A stretch of DNA of 64,000 nucleotides from Sphingobium sp. HWE2-09 (lineage in GTDB: Bacteria; Pseudomonadota; Alphaproteobacteria; Sphingomonadales; Sphingomonadaceae): contig NZ_JAYKZX010000003.1 in assembly GCF_035989265.1 (NCBI RefSeq), forward strand, positions 2,944,501 through 3,008,500, given 5' to 3'. The position numbers were made by a program, and so were the translations under genes. This document shows, piece after piece, positions 1-8,473 of the stretch; position 1 is the stretch's first letter, and the number at the start of each line of letters is the position of its first letter. The notes beneath the pieces are model-generated. The model saw only the letters and a program-made list of their open reading frames with translations, had not been told where the DNA came from and made no database searches.

Positions 1-2
1 AA

Positions 3-992
3 TTCCGGCTGCTGACATGGCGCATGATCGTCAAGACCGCTATTTATCAGCATACATCTCTGCTGCCGCGCAACGCGCCCGCCGGTGAGTGGGGCTTGGC
101 CGCCGACTTGGCTGAGCGGGCGGGCAACCGCACGATGGGTTTGCTGGCGCGTCTTGCGGAACTGCTGATGCGCATCGCCCATGGCGAAAAGGCGCCGGAT
201 CGCGATCCCGTACTGGAAGCCGCGATCAGGGACGGCGATTGCGCCAAGGCTTTCGAACGACTGGATACGCTGCTCCCGTCCGGAAAAATGCGCGCGCCGA
301 TCGTCGCGTTCGACGTGGTGGAGCGCGGCTTCTCGCTGGCGGGGCGCAAGTCGGCCATGGCGCTGGCGGCGCGGATGGCCCGTGAACTGAGCGGCCCAGG
401 CAGTACGCAGGAGGCCGAGTGGGAAACCGCCCAGCGTCTTGGCTATACCGAAAATGTCGTGCGGCAGGCGCGGCGGATCCTGCAGGATTTCGGCGTGCTG
501 CGTTGCCGACAGGGCCGCAAGGGCGCAGAATTTGCCCCGCCGACCGCGCCTACCGGTATCATTCGCCTGCTGGCGCCCAGCCTGGTGGCCAGCGCCTCGC
601 TGGCGGTGGATATTCGCGAGGCGATATTCTTTCTCGTCGGCAGCGCCACCATAGTCGCGGCCGACCGTGTCGGTGCAGAGGATCGCCCGTCCGTCAGGAC
701 CATGGCGTCGTCTTCCAACCTCGATCCGCTGGAGGCGCTGACGCTTGAAAACCGATTGATGGAACTGAGCGGCAATCCGCTACTCGCCATCGTCGTGCGC
801 TCGCTGGGCCTTGCCAATACCTTCATCGCCAAGGATGCGTTGATCCCGCCGCATCTCTGCGAAATCATGGCGCTCAACCGCCGGATATTGCGTGCGATCG
901 AACAGGGTGATGCGGCTGTCGCGCGGTCGCTGGCGCAAGCCAAGTTCGACCTGATGCAGCAGCCCGCCGACTATTATCAGGACGTTGCCTAG
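3..992 (+). CDS. Tandem GntR/FCD-type transcriptional regulator, 5' end outside the window
   Basis: The frame is open to the left edge, so the gene starts outside the window; the first ATG inside (24) is probably internal. The visible part begins with a helical stretch that reads like the end of an FCD ligand-binding domain (about residues 1-85). A second winged-helix region follows, around SMALAARMAR to ETAQRLGYTENVVRQARRIL (about residues 115-165), and then a second helical effector-like domain to the stop. This order suggests a duplicated GntR/FCD regulator, which is unusual because the family is normally one HTH plus one FCD of about 230 residues. It lies just upstream of, and on the same strand as, the DUF6152/DUF6644 cassette and may control it. 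Ligand and operator are unknown. The family call rests on the overall pattern. Confidence 0.6.
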   Translation, partial: FRLLTWRMIVKTAIYQHTSLLPRNAPAGEWGLAADLAERAGNRTMGLLARLAELLMRIAHGEKAPDRDPVLEAAIRDGDCAKAFERLDTLLPSGKMRAPIVAFDVVERGFSLAGRKSAMALAARMARELSGPGSTQEAEWETAQRLGYTENVVRQARRILQDFGVLRCRQGRKGAEFAPPTAPTGIIRLLAPSLVASASLAVDIREAIFFLVGSATIVAADRVGAEDRPSVRTMASSSNLDPLEALTLENRLMELSGNPLLAIVVRSLGLANTFIAKDALIPPHLCEIMALNRRILRAIEQGDAAVARSLAQAKFDLMQQPADYYQDVA

Positions 993-1074
993 CTTTCCGT
1001 CGAACGGGAAATGATTCATCTAACTCTTCGGGGCTGACGTAATTAACGTTTGCTCTCATTTGGGAGCAGTTACG

Positions 1075-1482
1075 ATGAATGCGTTTGGGAAGCCCTGGTT
1101 TGCACGACTGGCTTTGGTTGCCGGTATCGGCCTGACGGCCGGTTCGGCGCTCGCGCATCATAGCTTCGCGGCCTACGACATGAGCCGGACGCTCAGCGCC
1201 GAAGGCACGCTGAAGGAGTTTCGCTGGGGGGCGCCGCATTCGTCCATGGTGCTGATCTATCTGGAGAAGGGCAAGCCCAAGGAAATGTCGGTCGTCAGCG
1301 GCAGTCCGCTGATGTTTTCCAAGCAAGGTTTCGTGCCCCGCGACTTCAAGCGCGGCGAAAAGGTCAAGGTCACCTATCATCCCAATACCGGTGGCCAGCC
1401 GGGCGGTGCGATGTCCAGCCTCAAACTATCGGACGGCCGGACTTTCTCCGACAGCGAAGCCGCCCGTGCCGGCGGTAATTGA
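1075..1482 (+). CDS. DUF6152 family exported protein with His-His at the predicted mature N-terminus
   Basis: A 135-residue protein. The ATG at 1075 follows GGGAG (1062-1066). A TTG 15 bases upstream is also in frame, but it would sit before the ribosome site and lengthen the signal peptide. Residues 1-27 form a Sec signal ending GSALA, so cleavage would expose HHSFAAYD as the new N-terminus. This HHSFAA block and a later PHS motif (WGAPHSSM) are hallmarks of DUF6152 proteins. The rest looks like a small beta domain. An N-terminal His plus other His residues would suit metal binding, as in CopC or LPMO histidine braces, but this is inference; no function is established. It is the first gene of a same-strand cassette with two GHWEG-type proteins and two DUF6644 membrane proteins. 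Confidence 0.8.
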   Translation: MNAFGKPWFARLALVAGIGLTAGSALAHHSFAAYDMSRTLSAEGTLKEFRWGAPHSSMVLIYLEKGKPKEMSVVSGSPLMFSKQGFVPRDFKRGEKVKVTYHPNTGGQPGGAMSSLKLSDGRTFSDSEAARAGGN

Positions 1483-1492
1483 AAGAGGCGAC

Positions 1493-2218
1493 ATGGGCAT
1501 CGACAGGAAGCGCCACATCGCCCTGCGCGCCGTGCTGACCGGCATGGCGCTCTCCATCGCCACCGTCGGCGCGGCCCAGGGTTCGCCACCCCAGCTGGAG
1601 GGCGTGTGGAAGATCGCGACGCCCACAACCAGTCTCAAACCGGTGTCCGGCGCCATTCCCTTCACCGCGGAAGGGCGCAAGGCCTATGATGCGAACAAGG
1701 CGCTGCGGGCCAAGGGCAAGTTAGACGATTACGACATCACCCTGTCGCGCTGCTCCAATCCCGGCGTGCCGCGCCTGGCGCTGACGCCGATGCGGTTCAA
1801 GATCTGGAACCGGCAGAATGTCGTGACCTTCGATTATGAATGGAACCGCGCGCTGCGGCAGATCAATGTCGGCGTCCCGCCGCAGCCCGACCTGATGGGG
1901 CAGGGGCTGGTGCCCACCATGACCGGCAAGTCCAAGGGCCATTGGGAAGGCGACACTTTGGTGTCCGTCATGGAAGGTGCGTCCGACCGGACCCTGATCG
2001 ACGATCTCGTGCCCCATGGCTACGACCTCAAGGTCACCGAACGCTATCGCCTGATCGACGCGAATACGTTGGAGGACCGGATCACGATCGAGGATCCGGA
2101 CTATTTCACCAAGCCGTGGGACGCGGTCGTCACCTACAAGCGCCAGCCCGACGCGATTTTCCCCGAAGATGTCTGCCTCGATCGCATCGATGCCAAGCAG
2201 TCCGCCTTTCCCAAGTGA
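1493..2218 (+). CDS. Exported protein of the GHWEGDTLV family, function unknown
   Basis: A 241-residue protein starting at ATG 1493, preceded by GAGGCG; it begins 10 bases after the DUF6152 stop, so the two are probably co-transcribed. The N-terminus (about residues 1-31) has basic residues, then a hydrophobic stretch ending in GAAQG, consistent with a Sec signal. The C-terminal half carries GHWEGDTLVSV, then TERYRLIDANTLEDRITIEDP and a Y-F-x-K-P-W pattern. These signatures also occur in the next gene, so the two are distant paralogues. The family is seen in sphingomonads and acidobacteria as unnamed periplasmic proteins. No catalytic motif is recognised. It most likely acts in the periplasm with its neighbours. 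Confidence 0.7.
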   Translation: MGIDRKRHIALRAVLTGMALSIATVGAAQGSPPQLEGVWKIATPTTSLKPVSGAIPFTAEGRKAYDANKALRAKGKLDDYDITLSRCSNPGVPRLALTPMRFKIWNRQNVVTFDYEWNRALRQINVGVPPQPDLMGQGLVPTMTGKSKGHWEGDTLVSVMEGASDRTLIDDLVPHGYDLKVTERYRLIDANTLEDRITIEDPDYFTKPWDAVVTYKRQPDAIFPEDVCLDRIDAKQSAFPK

Positions 2219-2250
2219 CGCGGCCGCCATCTGATCTGGAGCCTTTCCGC

Positions 2251-3207
2251 ATGACGACCCATTTTCTTTCCTGCGTTGGGTGGAAGCGCGGCGCGACCGT
2301 CGCCTTGGCCGCGTTGGCTTTGTCGATCGCGCCCACGCTGGCGCAGGCGCAGGCAGGTCCGCCTGCTGGCGGCGGGCTTGCGCTGCCGCCCGGTGCATCC
2401 GGTCCCCCACCCGGCGCACCGCCGCCCGGTCCGGTGTTGACGCCTGCGCAAAAGATCGTCGCCGACCTGCCGCCGCCCCAGCCCGGCGTCCTGCCGCCGC
2501 GCCCGCCGCTGCCCGCCGATGCGGTCATGCCCTCTGCATATCCGCAGGATCTTCAGGGCACCTGGGTCAATAATCTGCCGCTCAAATTTCGTTCGCAAAC
2601 CGACATGTATGGCGCGCCTGCGCCCTACACGATGGAAGGGGCGAAGGTCATTGCCCGCCGCGTCACATCGCTCAAGGATGGCAAGCCCTTCATCAACGCA
2701 TCGGCCATCTGTCGCCCGCCCGGCCCGCAATGGCAGCGTGACCTCAACTTCCCGTTCCAGATCATGCAGACCAAGGACCGCATCGAATTCCTGTTCGAGG
2801 AATATCATGGTCGCTGGACCATATCGCTCGATCCCAAGGGCGCCGACCTGCCGACGCAGAAACAATATATGGGCCGGTCTATCGGCCACTGGGATGGCGG
2901 CACGCTGGTCGTGGAATCCAGCGATTTTAAACAGGCTATCTGGCTTGATGTCGACGGCACGCCGCTGTCGGCCAAGGGCAAGCTGATCCAGCGCATTCGC
3001 AAGGTGGCGATCGATGGTCAGGTGCCGTTCCTGGAAGTCGTCACCACGATCATCGATCCGACCTATTATACCGGTCCATGGACGATCGTGCGGACCTTCG
3101 GCTGGGCGCCGCATCAGGCGGTCTTTGCCGAATATAATTGCGAAGAGCAGGTCGGCGATCCCAGCGTGCCCGTCGACGGCGGCCTGGTGCCCGAACCGGC
3201 GGATTGA
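2251..3207 (+). CDS. Exported proline-rich protein, paralogue of the upstream GHWEGDTLV protein
   Basis: A 318-residue protein starting at ATG 2251, 32 bases after the preceding stop. A clear Sec signal (residues 1-34, ending AQAQA) is followed by about 70 residues very rich in Pro and Gly, a flexible spacer that could reach out from the membrane or bind a partner. The folded part repeats the signatures of its neighbour: GHWDGGTLVVESSDF, then DPTYYTGPWTIVRTF, and ends near an acidic N-C-E-E segment. Two Cys are present in the mature protein (in ICRPPG and YNCEE), which could form a disulfide. Function is unknown. Duplication with divergence inside one cassette suggests a two-part periplasmic complex, but that is inference. 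Confidence 0.7.
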   Translation: MTTHFLSCVGWKRGATVALAALALSIAPTLAQAQAGPPAGGGLALPPGASGPPPGAPPPGPVLTPAQKIVADLPPPQPGVLPPRPPLPADAVMPSAYPQDLQGTWVNNLPLKFRSQTDMYGAPAPYTMEGAKVIARRVTSLKDGKPFINASAICRPPGPQWQRDLNFPFQIMQTKDRIEFLFEEYHGRWTISLDPKGADLPTQKQYMGRSIGHWDGGTLVVESSDFKQAIWLDVDGTPLSAKGKLIQRIRKVAIDGQVPFLEVVTTIIDPTYYTGPWTIVRTFGWAPHQAVFAEYNCEEQVGDPSVPVDGGLVPEPAD

Positions 3208-3438
3208 GCGCCAGCCGCCGACTCACCTTCTCAGCCTCCAAAGGGACGTCACGCGCCGTCCGGTCCCGGTCCGGCATCCCGGAATATACGGTAACCTGCC
3301 TGTAACATCTAGGTTTTTCAGCCAGAACCGTTCTCTACAAGCGTTGCCATCAAAGGTCGGTCATCGTCGGGATCATCGGGACCATGAGTCGCTCCCATCC
3401 CAGCCGACACGTCCGCCCCAGCCGCGAGGAACCCCGAC

Positions 3439-3927
3439 ATGTCAGTCGAAAAATTTGCCCAAAGTCTTTACGGCACCGCGATCAGCACGGGCCTGCGCGA
3501 AACCGCGTGGATCGTCCCTGCGGTGCAGAGCGTCCATATCGTCGCGATCGCCGCCGTGATCGGCGCGGCCATCGTGATGGACCTGCGCCTAGCGGGCGTG
3601 CTGGCCACCGATGAAACGCCGCGCGGCGTGGTCAAGCGCCATCTCCCCTGGATGTGGTCGGGCTTGGCCGTGCTGCTGACGTCGGGTTTCGTGCTGGGCC
3701 TGGCCGAACCCTATCGCGTGCTCACGAACCTGGTCTTCTGGGTCAAGATGGCGCTGGTCCTTACCGGCTTCACCCTGACTTTGCTGTTCCGCTATCCCAT
3801 CCTGCATCCCGATTATCGCATCGAACATGCCCGCGCGGCGCGGCTGATCAAGCCGATGGCCTGGGCCTCGCTCGCGATCTGGGTGATGGTCGTCTTCTGC
3901 GGGCGCTGGATCGCCTACTACCAATAA
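3439..3927 (+). CDS. DUF6644 family four-helix membrane protein (first copy)
   Basis: A 162-residue protein, ATG 3439 after GAGGAA (3426-3431). About four hydrophobic segments are visible: near residues 25-50, 70-90, 95-118 and 135-158. The first carries VH at its start and a MDLRLAG motif at its end; the second copy (3952) has TH and VDLRLIG at the same places, so a His and an Asp-Leu-Arg-Leu motif are conserved. Both copies end in GRWI. The compact helical bundle with a conserved His near the membrane edge recalls CopD or b561-type proteins, but homology was not shown. The 230 bases before it hold no gene, so it may have its own promoter. Confidence 0.72.
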   Translation: MSVEKFAQSLYGTAISTGLRETAWIVPAVQSVHIVAIAAVIGAAIVMDLRLAGVLATDETPRGVVKRHLPWMWSGLAVLLTSGFVLGLAEPYRVLTNLVFWVKMALVLTGFTLTLLFRYPILHPDYRIEHARAARLIKPMAWASLAIWVMVVFCGRWIAYYQ

Positions 3928-3951
3928 TCCCATCTGTCCGGAGAATATCCC

Positions 3952-4467
3952 ATGGTTCCCAGCCTCGAAACCCAGGGCGGCCTGATGCAGACGCTATATG
4001 ATTCAGCGATCGGCACGGCGATCCGCGAGAGCGGGACGCTTTTCCCCTGGATTGAAAGCACCCATGTGCTGATGATCGCCATCGTCGTGGGCACGATCGC
4101 CATCGTCGATTTGCGGCTCATCGGCTTTTCCTCGCACCGTCGCGGCGCGCGCCAGCTGATCGTGGACATGCTGCCCTTTACCTGGGTGGCCTTCGTCTTT
4201 GCGATCATCACCGGCTCGCTGCTCTTCCTGTCCAACGCGACAGGCTATTATGAAAGCATGCCGTTCCGCTTCAAGCTGGTCGCCATCGCGATCGCAGGCA
4301 TCAACATGGCGGTCTTCCATCTGACCGCCTATCGCAAGATCGGCGAATGGGACGACCGCCTGCCCACGCCCACCGCTGCCAAGGTCGCGGGCATCAGTTC
4401 GCTGATGCTGTGGATCCTCATCGTCTTTCTGGGCCGCTGGATCGGCTATTCCTACCCGCTCGCCTGA
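3952..4467 (+). CDS. DUF6644 family four-helix membrane protein (second copy)
   Basis: A 171-residue protein. ATG 3952 is preceded by CCGGAGAA (3938-3945), a good ribosome site; an internal ATG at 3985 would lose the first 11 residues but keep all helices. It shares length, helix spacing and motifs with the preceding gene (S-T/V-H before helix 1, V/M-D-L-R-L after it, FLGRWIG near the end), so the pair arose by duplication. The gap between them is 24 bases, indicating one transcript. The two may form a heterodimer in the inner membrane. Substrate and cofactor are unknown. A strong hairpin follows the stop. Confidence 0.72.
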   Translation: MVPSLETQGGLMQTLYDSAIGTAIRESGTLFPWIESTHVLMIAIVVGTIAIVDLRLIGFSSHRRGARQLIVDMLPFTWVAFVFAIITGSLLFLSNATGYYESMPFRFKLVAIAIAGINMAVFHLTAYRKIGEWDDRLPTPTAAKVAGISSLMLWILIVFLGRWIGYSYPLA

Positions 4468-4494
4468 GCGATCCATCCTTACCGCAACAGCCAT

Positions 4495-4526
4495 TTCGGG
4501 CGTCGGCAGTCATGTCGGCGCCCGAA
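4495..4526 (+). terminator. Terminator-like hairpin closing the DUF6152/DUF6644 cassette
   Basis: Arms TTCGGGCGTCGGCA (4495-4508) and TGTCGGCGCCCGAA (4513-4526) pair over 14 positions with two G-U wobbles and a four-base loop, 27 bases past the DUF6644 stop. No U-run follows, so it may act as a 3' stabiliser or with Rho. The rest of the gap to the TonB receptor (4527-4758) shows no gene or clear promoter. Confidence 0.5.
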
Positions 4527-4758
4527 CTGCGTTGGAGTGTGGGCGCATCGCTGCGTCCTTACGGGGGTGGGTTGGCAGCACCGCGCCATGGGCCGCTTTC
4601 TCCGCAAATCCCCGCCGTTGCGCGCCGTTACAAAACGTCCACGCGAACCGTAACGCACAAGCGTTCTCACCGGAACATCGGCAGTGGGACAGCCATCACG
4701 CGATGGCCGACGCCGCGCTCTGCCACGGGCGGGGTCGGCCATCTCTCCCTTATAGTCC

Positions 4759-6825
4759 ATGAGGATCGGCCCCTTGACCATGTCCCTTCGTTGCAGCGCC
4801 ACGGCCATCGCGACCTGCCTGCTGTCCTTGGCGTCAGCGCAGGCGCAGGAAGCGCCCGCTAGCCCTCCCGCCGTCCAGCCTGCCGAAACGGCAACCAACG
4901 GACAGGAAGACGCCCACATCATCGTGTTCGGCCGGGGCGAATTGAAGATCGGCACGGCGCAGGCCGCCAGCGAAGGGACGATCAGCGGCTCCGACCTGCT
5001 CGTGCGCCCGCTGCTGCGCGTCGCCGAATTGCTGGAGGCGGTGCCCGGCATGGTCGCGGCGCAACATTCGGGCAGCGGCAAGGCCAACCAATATTTCCTG
5101 CGCGGCTTCAACCTCGATCATGGGTCGGACTTCACCACCTATATCGATGGCGTGCAGATGAACTTCCGCTCGCATGGTCATGGGCAGGGCTATCTCGACC
5201 TCAACGGCCTGATCCCCGAAATCGTCGCGCGGGAGGATTTTCGCAAAGGACCCTATCGCGCCGACGGCGGCGATTTCGCGATGGCGGGCGCGGCCTATAT
5301 GTCGACGATCGAAAACTACGACCGGCCCTGGGCATCGCTGGAGGCCGGCTCCTACGGCCATCGCCGCATCGCCGCTGGCGGCACGATCAAGAATGTCGGC
5401 GGCGGCGACCTGACAGTCGTGGGCGAGTTTCGCGTCTATGACGGTCCCTGGCAGCAGCCCGAGCATTTGCGCCACTACGCCGCCTTCGTGAAATATGACA
5501 AGCAGACCAGCCTGGGCGAACTGGAGCTGACAATGCACGGCTATCGCGGCACGTGGAAGCCGACCGAGCAAATCCCAGAACGGATCATCGGATCATCGGT
5601 CTGCGCCGACCGTTTCTGCTCGCCCGATCCCACCGCGACCGGCGAAACGACCCGCCTGATCGCCAACGCCAAGCTGTCGGGCGATGGCTGGCGCGTCAAC
5701 GCCTACGCCCAATATTATGACTGGGACATGTTCTCCAACCCCGAATATTTCGACGCGAGCGGCACCAGCGCGCAGATCCACCAGTTCGACCGCCGATCGG
5801 TCTATGGCCTTACCGGCGAAAAGGACTGGAAGCTGTCCGACCGGGTCGATCTGAAGATCGGGACGGAAAACCGCTACGACAGGATTGATCGGGTCGGGGT
5901 GCAGCATACGATCGCGCGCCAGTTCGTCAATTCGCTGGGCCTCTACGCGGTCGATGAAGCATCGGCGGCGCTCTACGCGTCGGCGACCTGGCGTCCGTTC
6001 GACGGGCTTCGCCTGATCGGCGGGTTGCGCGGCGACTATTATCATTATTCCGTCCGCGCCCTTGACGCCGAAGCCGCCGCGCTGGGGGCGGGGTCGGGGT
6101 CCGACGCCATCCTGTCGCCCAAATTCCAGGCCGCCTATCAGATCGGTCCGCATGTCGAACTTTATGCCAGCTGGGGCCGGGGCTTCCATTCCAACGACGT
6201 GCGCGGCGCGGTCACGACCACGCCGGTGCCGGTCCTGGTGCAGGGGACGGGCAAGGAACTGGGCGCACGCGTCCAGTTCGGCACCTTCAACTTTACCGCG
6301 ACCTACTGGTGGCTCGATCTGGGCAGCGAATTGCGCTTCGTCGGTGATTCCAACGCGGTCGAACCGACCGCCGCCAGCAAGCGGCACGGCTATGAACTGG
6401 TCGCCTTCTGGCGGCCGGTCCCCTGGCTCGCGCTCGACGCCAATTATACGGCCAGCCATGCGCGTTATGATACGGGCGAATACATCCCCAACGCCTTCGA
6501 AAACGCGGCCTCCGCAGGCATCTCCTTCATCAAGGGACCATGGGAAGCCAGCGTGCGCCTGCGCCACCTTGGCCCCTATCCGCTGCTGGAGGATAATTCG
6601 CAGCGCGACAAGGGCAGCAACGTCGTCAACGTCCGCGGCGCGCGCAAATTCGGGTCGTTCGACATCTATGCCGAAGTCCTCAATGTGCTGGGCAGCAAGG
6701 ACAAGGACATCGCCTATTGGTATCAATCCTACATCCCCGGCTTCGACGCTGCGCCGGTCGAAGGGCGGCTCAGCCGCGTCGTGGAACCCCGCACCTTGCG
6801 CGCTGGCGTGAAAGTACATTTCTAG
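4759..6825 (+). CDS. TonB-dependent outer-membrane receptor
   Basis: A 688-residue protein from ATG 4759, or 681 from ATG 4780. The second start gives the more typical signal peptide (MSLRCSATAIATCLLSLASAQAQ); neither has a perfect ribosome site. After the signal comes a short TonB-box-like stretch (HIIVFG), then a plug domain with LLEAVPGMVAAQHSG, YFLRGFNLDHGSDF and the HGHGQGYLDLNGLIPE signature of one receptor subfamily, then the barrel. It ends in LRAGVKVHF with the C-terminal Phe needed for barrel assembly. It imports an unknown ligand across the outer membrane using TonB energy. A TetR regulator starts 106 bases downstream, so a local ligand-responsive circuit is possible. A link to the upstream cassette is only positional. 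Confidence 0.9.
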   Translation: MRIGPLTMSLRCSATAIATCLLSLASAQAQEAPASPPAVQPAETATNGQEDAHIIVFGRGELKIGTAQAASEGTISGSDLLVRPLLRVAELLEAVPGMVAAQHSGSGKANQYFLRGFNLDHGSDFTTYIDGVQMNFRSHGHGQGYLDLNGLIPEIVAREDFRKGPYRADGGDFAMAGAAYMSTIENYDRPWASLEAGSYGHRRIAAGGTIKNVGGGDLTVVGEFRVYDGPWQQPEHLRHYAAFVKYDKQTSLGELELTMHGYRGTWKPTEQIPERIIGSSVCADRFCSPDPTATGETTRLIANAKLSGDGWRVNAYAQYYDWDMFSNPEYFDASGTSAQIHQFDRRSVYGLTGEKDWKLSDRVDLKIGTENRYDRIDRVGVQHTIARQFVNSLGLYAVDEASAALYASATWRPFDGLRLIGGLRGDYYHYSVRALDAEAAALGAGSGSDAILSPKFQAAYQIGPHVELYASWGRGFHSNDVRGAVTTTPVPVLVQGTGKELGARVQFGTFNFTATYWWLDLGSELRFVGDSNAVEPTAASKRHGYELVAFWRPVPWLALDANYTASHARYDTGEYIPNAFENAASAGISFIKGPWEASVRLRHLGPYPLLEDNSQRDKGSNVVNVRGARKFGSFDIYAEVLNVLGSKDKDIAYWYQSYIPGFDAAPVEGRLSRVVEPRTLRAGVKVHF

Positions 6826-6931
6826 ATCGGTCGCTTTTTCGAGAATTTAGTTGAACGATCCAGTCAGTTTCGGCGAAGAGGGGGGCGCGCGACGATGATA
6901 TGGCGTTTCAGCAATTGGATAGAGACGAAAA

Positions 6932-7636
6932 ATGGCGGTTCGAACGAGACTGACGGAAAGTGCCAAGCCTTCCCAGTCATTGCTGGGCAAATTGGATACC
7001 GCACGCAATCCCGGTGAAAAGTCCGATCGCCGGATCAACCGTACGCGGCTGGCGCTACTGGAGGCGGCGCAACGGCTGTTCGCGCTGCGATCGGTCGAGG
7101 GCGTCAGCATCGACGATATCGCCAAGGAGGCGGAGGTCGCCAAGGGCAGCCTCTATAATCATTTCGACAGCAAGGAAGCGCTGGCCGACGAACTGTTCCG
7201 CATGATGCGCAGCCATGTCGCCGACCTGCTCGACGCCGCCGTGGACAGCGTGACGCCGCCGCCCGAACGGCTGGTGCGTGGCTCCTTCGTGATCCTGCGC
7301 TTCGCGCTCGACCACCCGGAAAGTGCGGCGGCGCTGCTCAAACTGTCGCCTGAACTGCTGGACGATGCTGCACCGCTCAACGTCAAAGCGCGTGAAGTGG
7401 TCATCGATGGTCTGGAATCCGGTCATTTCAAGGGCATTCCCGCCAATTCGGCGACCTTGCTGGTGGTCGGCGCATCGCTCGTGATGCTGCAGGATTCGAT
7501 CGATCGCCAGAAATCGGTCAAGCGGCTCGTCGCCAAGATGATCCCCCTCATGGCCGGGGTGCTGCGGGCGCTGGGTGTCGATGCTACCAGCGCAGCGTCG
7601 GCGGCCAAGGCGGCGGCGCGGGCGACGCTGGAATAA
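6932..7636 (+). CDS. TetR/AcrR family transcriptional regulator
   Basis: A 234-residue protein, ATG 6932 with a weak purine-rich GAGACGAAA upstream. The N-terminal helix-turn-helix (about residues 38-85) is textbook: RLALLEAAQRLFALRSVEGVSIDDIAKEAEV followed by AKGSLYNHFDSKEALADEL, with the GSLYNHF recognition-helix signature. The remainder is an all-helical ligand-binding domain of no named subfamily. There is a 30-residue extension before the HTH. The protein probably represses the receptor upstream or itself. The 106-base gap before it contains an AT-richer stretch but no convincing palindromic operator. Confidence 0.9.
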   Translation: MAVRTRLTESAKPSQSLLGKLDTARNPGEKSDRRINRTRLALLEAAQRLFALRSVEGVSIDDIAKEAEVAKGSLYNHFDSKEALADELFRMMRSHVADLLDAAVDSVTPPPERLVRGSFVILRFALDHPESAAALLKLSPELLDDAAPLNVKAREVVIDGLESGHFKGIPANSATLLVVGASLVMLQDSIDRQKSVKRLVAKMIPLMAGVLRALGVDATSAASAAKAAARATLE

Positions 7637-7669
7637 ATCACCGGCATATAGCGGAGGCAGTTACGCGCG

Positions 7670-8473
7670 CTACGCCCGCGGCCGGCCCAATATGTCCCGC
7701 GCGCGCGGCGCGAGCCGATCGACGGCGGCGGCGTGAATGCCCGGCGCAGAACAGAGCAGGCCGAAGGCCGTGGGCAGCGGCCGGTTGAAGCGCAACGGAT
7801 CGCCCAACGCATCCGTCACCGCGCCGCCCGCTTCCTGCACGATCAGCGCGGCGGCGGCGATGTCCCATTCATTGCCCCAGCGCACGGTCGCCACCAGGTC
7901 GGCTTCGTCGGCGGCGACCATCGCCATGCGCAGCGCGATGCTGTTGGGCTTGTCCACCGTCACCAGATCGCGATCGGCGCGGGGCAATTGATCGGCGGGC
8001 ACCCGCGCGCCCGGCAAGGCGGATCGGGAGCCTGCCCGCAGCGGCTGGCCGTTGCGGGTGGCGCCCTTACCCCTCTGCGCGATCCACAATTCGTTGCGCG
8101 CGGGCGCGGCCAATATGCCGATCGTGACCGCGCCATTGTCCACCAGCGCCACCGACACCGCCCATCCGGGCCGCCCGCGCAGATAGTCGCGCGTGCCGTC
8201 GATCGGATCGACCACCCAGACGCGGGGCACGCCCAGTCGGTGGACGGTATCGGCAGTTTCCTCCGACAGCCAGCCCGCATCCGGATCGATCGCCGCCAAT
8301 CGATCGCGCAGCATCGCATCGACCGACAGGTCCGCCTCGCACACCGGATGACCCGGCACCTTTTCCCATTGGCGCACGCGCGTGTCACCGTCCGCCCATA
8401 GGGCAAGCGCATGGTCGGCCGCCTCCGTCACGGCGGACAGAACCGCAGGTAAAGTGGCGTCAGCCCCCGGCAA
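7670..8473 (-). CDS. Inositol monophosphatase-family phosphatase (CysQ-like)
   Basis: A 267-residue Mg2+-dependent phosphatase. The metal-binding motifs are all present: W-L-S-E-E-T (about residue 92), DPIDGTRDYLRG (about 113-124) and WGNEWDIAAAALIVQEAGG (about 200). Length and motifs fit the family, which includes inositol-1-phosphatase, histidinol phosphatase and 3'(2'),5'-bisphosphate nucleotidase (CysQ); the short form without the bacterial SuhB signature makes a CysQ-like role plausible but not certain. The start is a TTG (8473) inside the last codons of pmbA, overlapping by 14 bases, so translation is probably coupled. Confidence 0.85.
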   Translation of the reverse strand: MPGADATLPAVLSAVTEAADHALALWADGDTRVRQWEKVPGHPVCEADLSVDAMLRDRLAAIDPDAGWLSEETADTVHRLGVPRVWVVDPIDGTRDYLRGRPGWAVSVALVDNGAVTIGILAAPARNELWIAQRGKGATRNGQPLRAGSRSALPGARVPADQLPRADRDLVTVDKPNSIALRMAMVAADEADLVATVRWGNEWDIAAAALIVQEAGGAVTDALGDPLRFNRPLPTAFGLLCSAPGIHAAAVDRLAPRARDILGRPRA

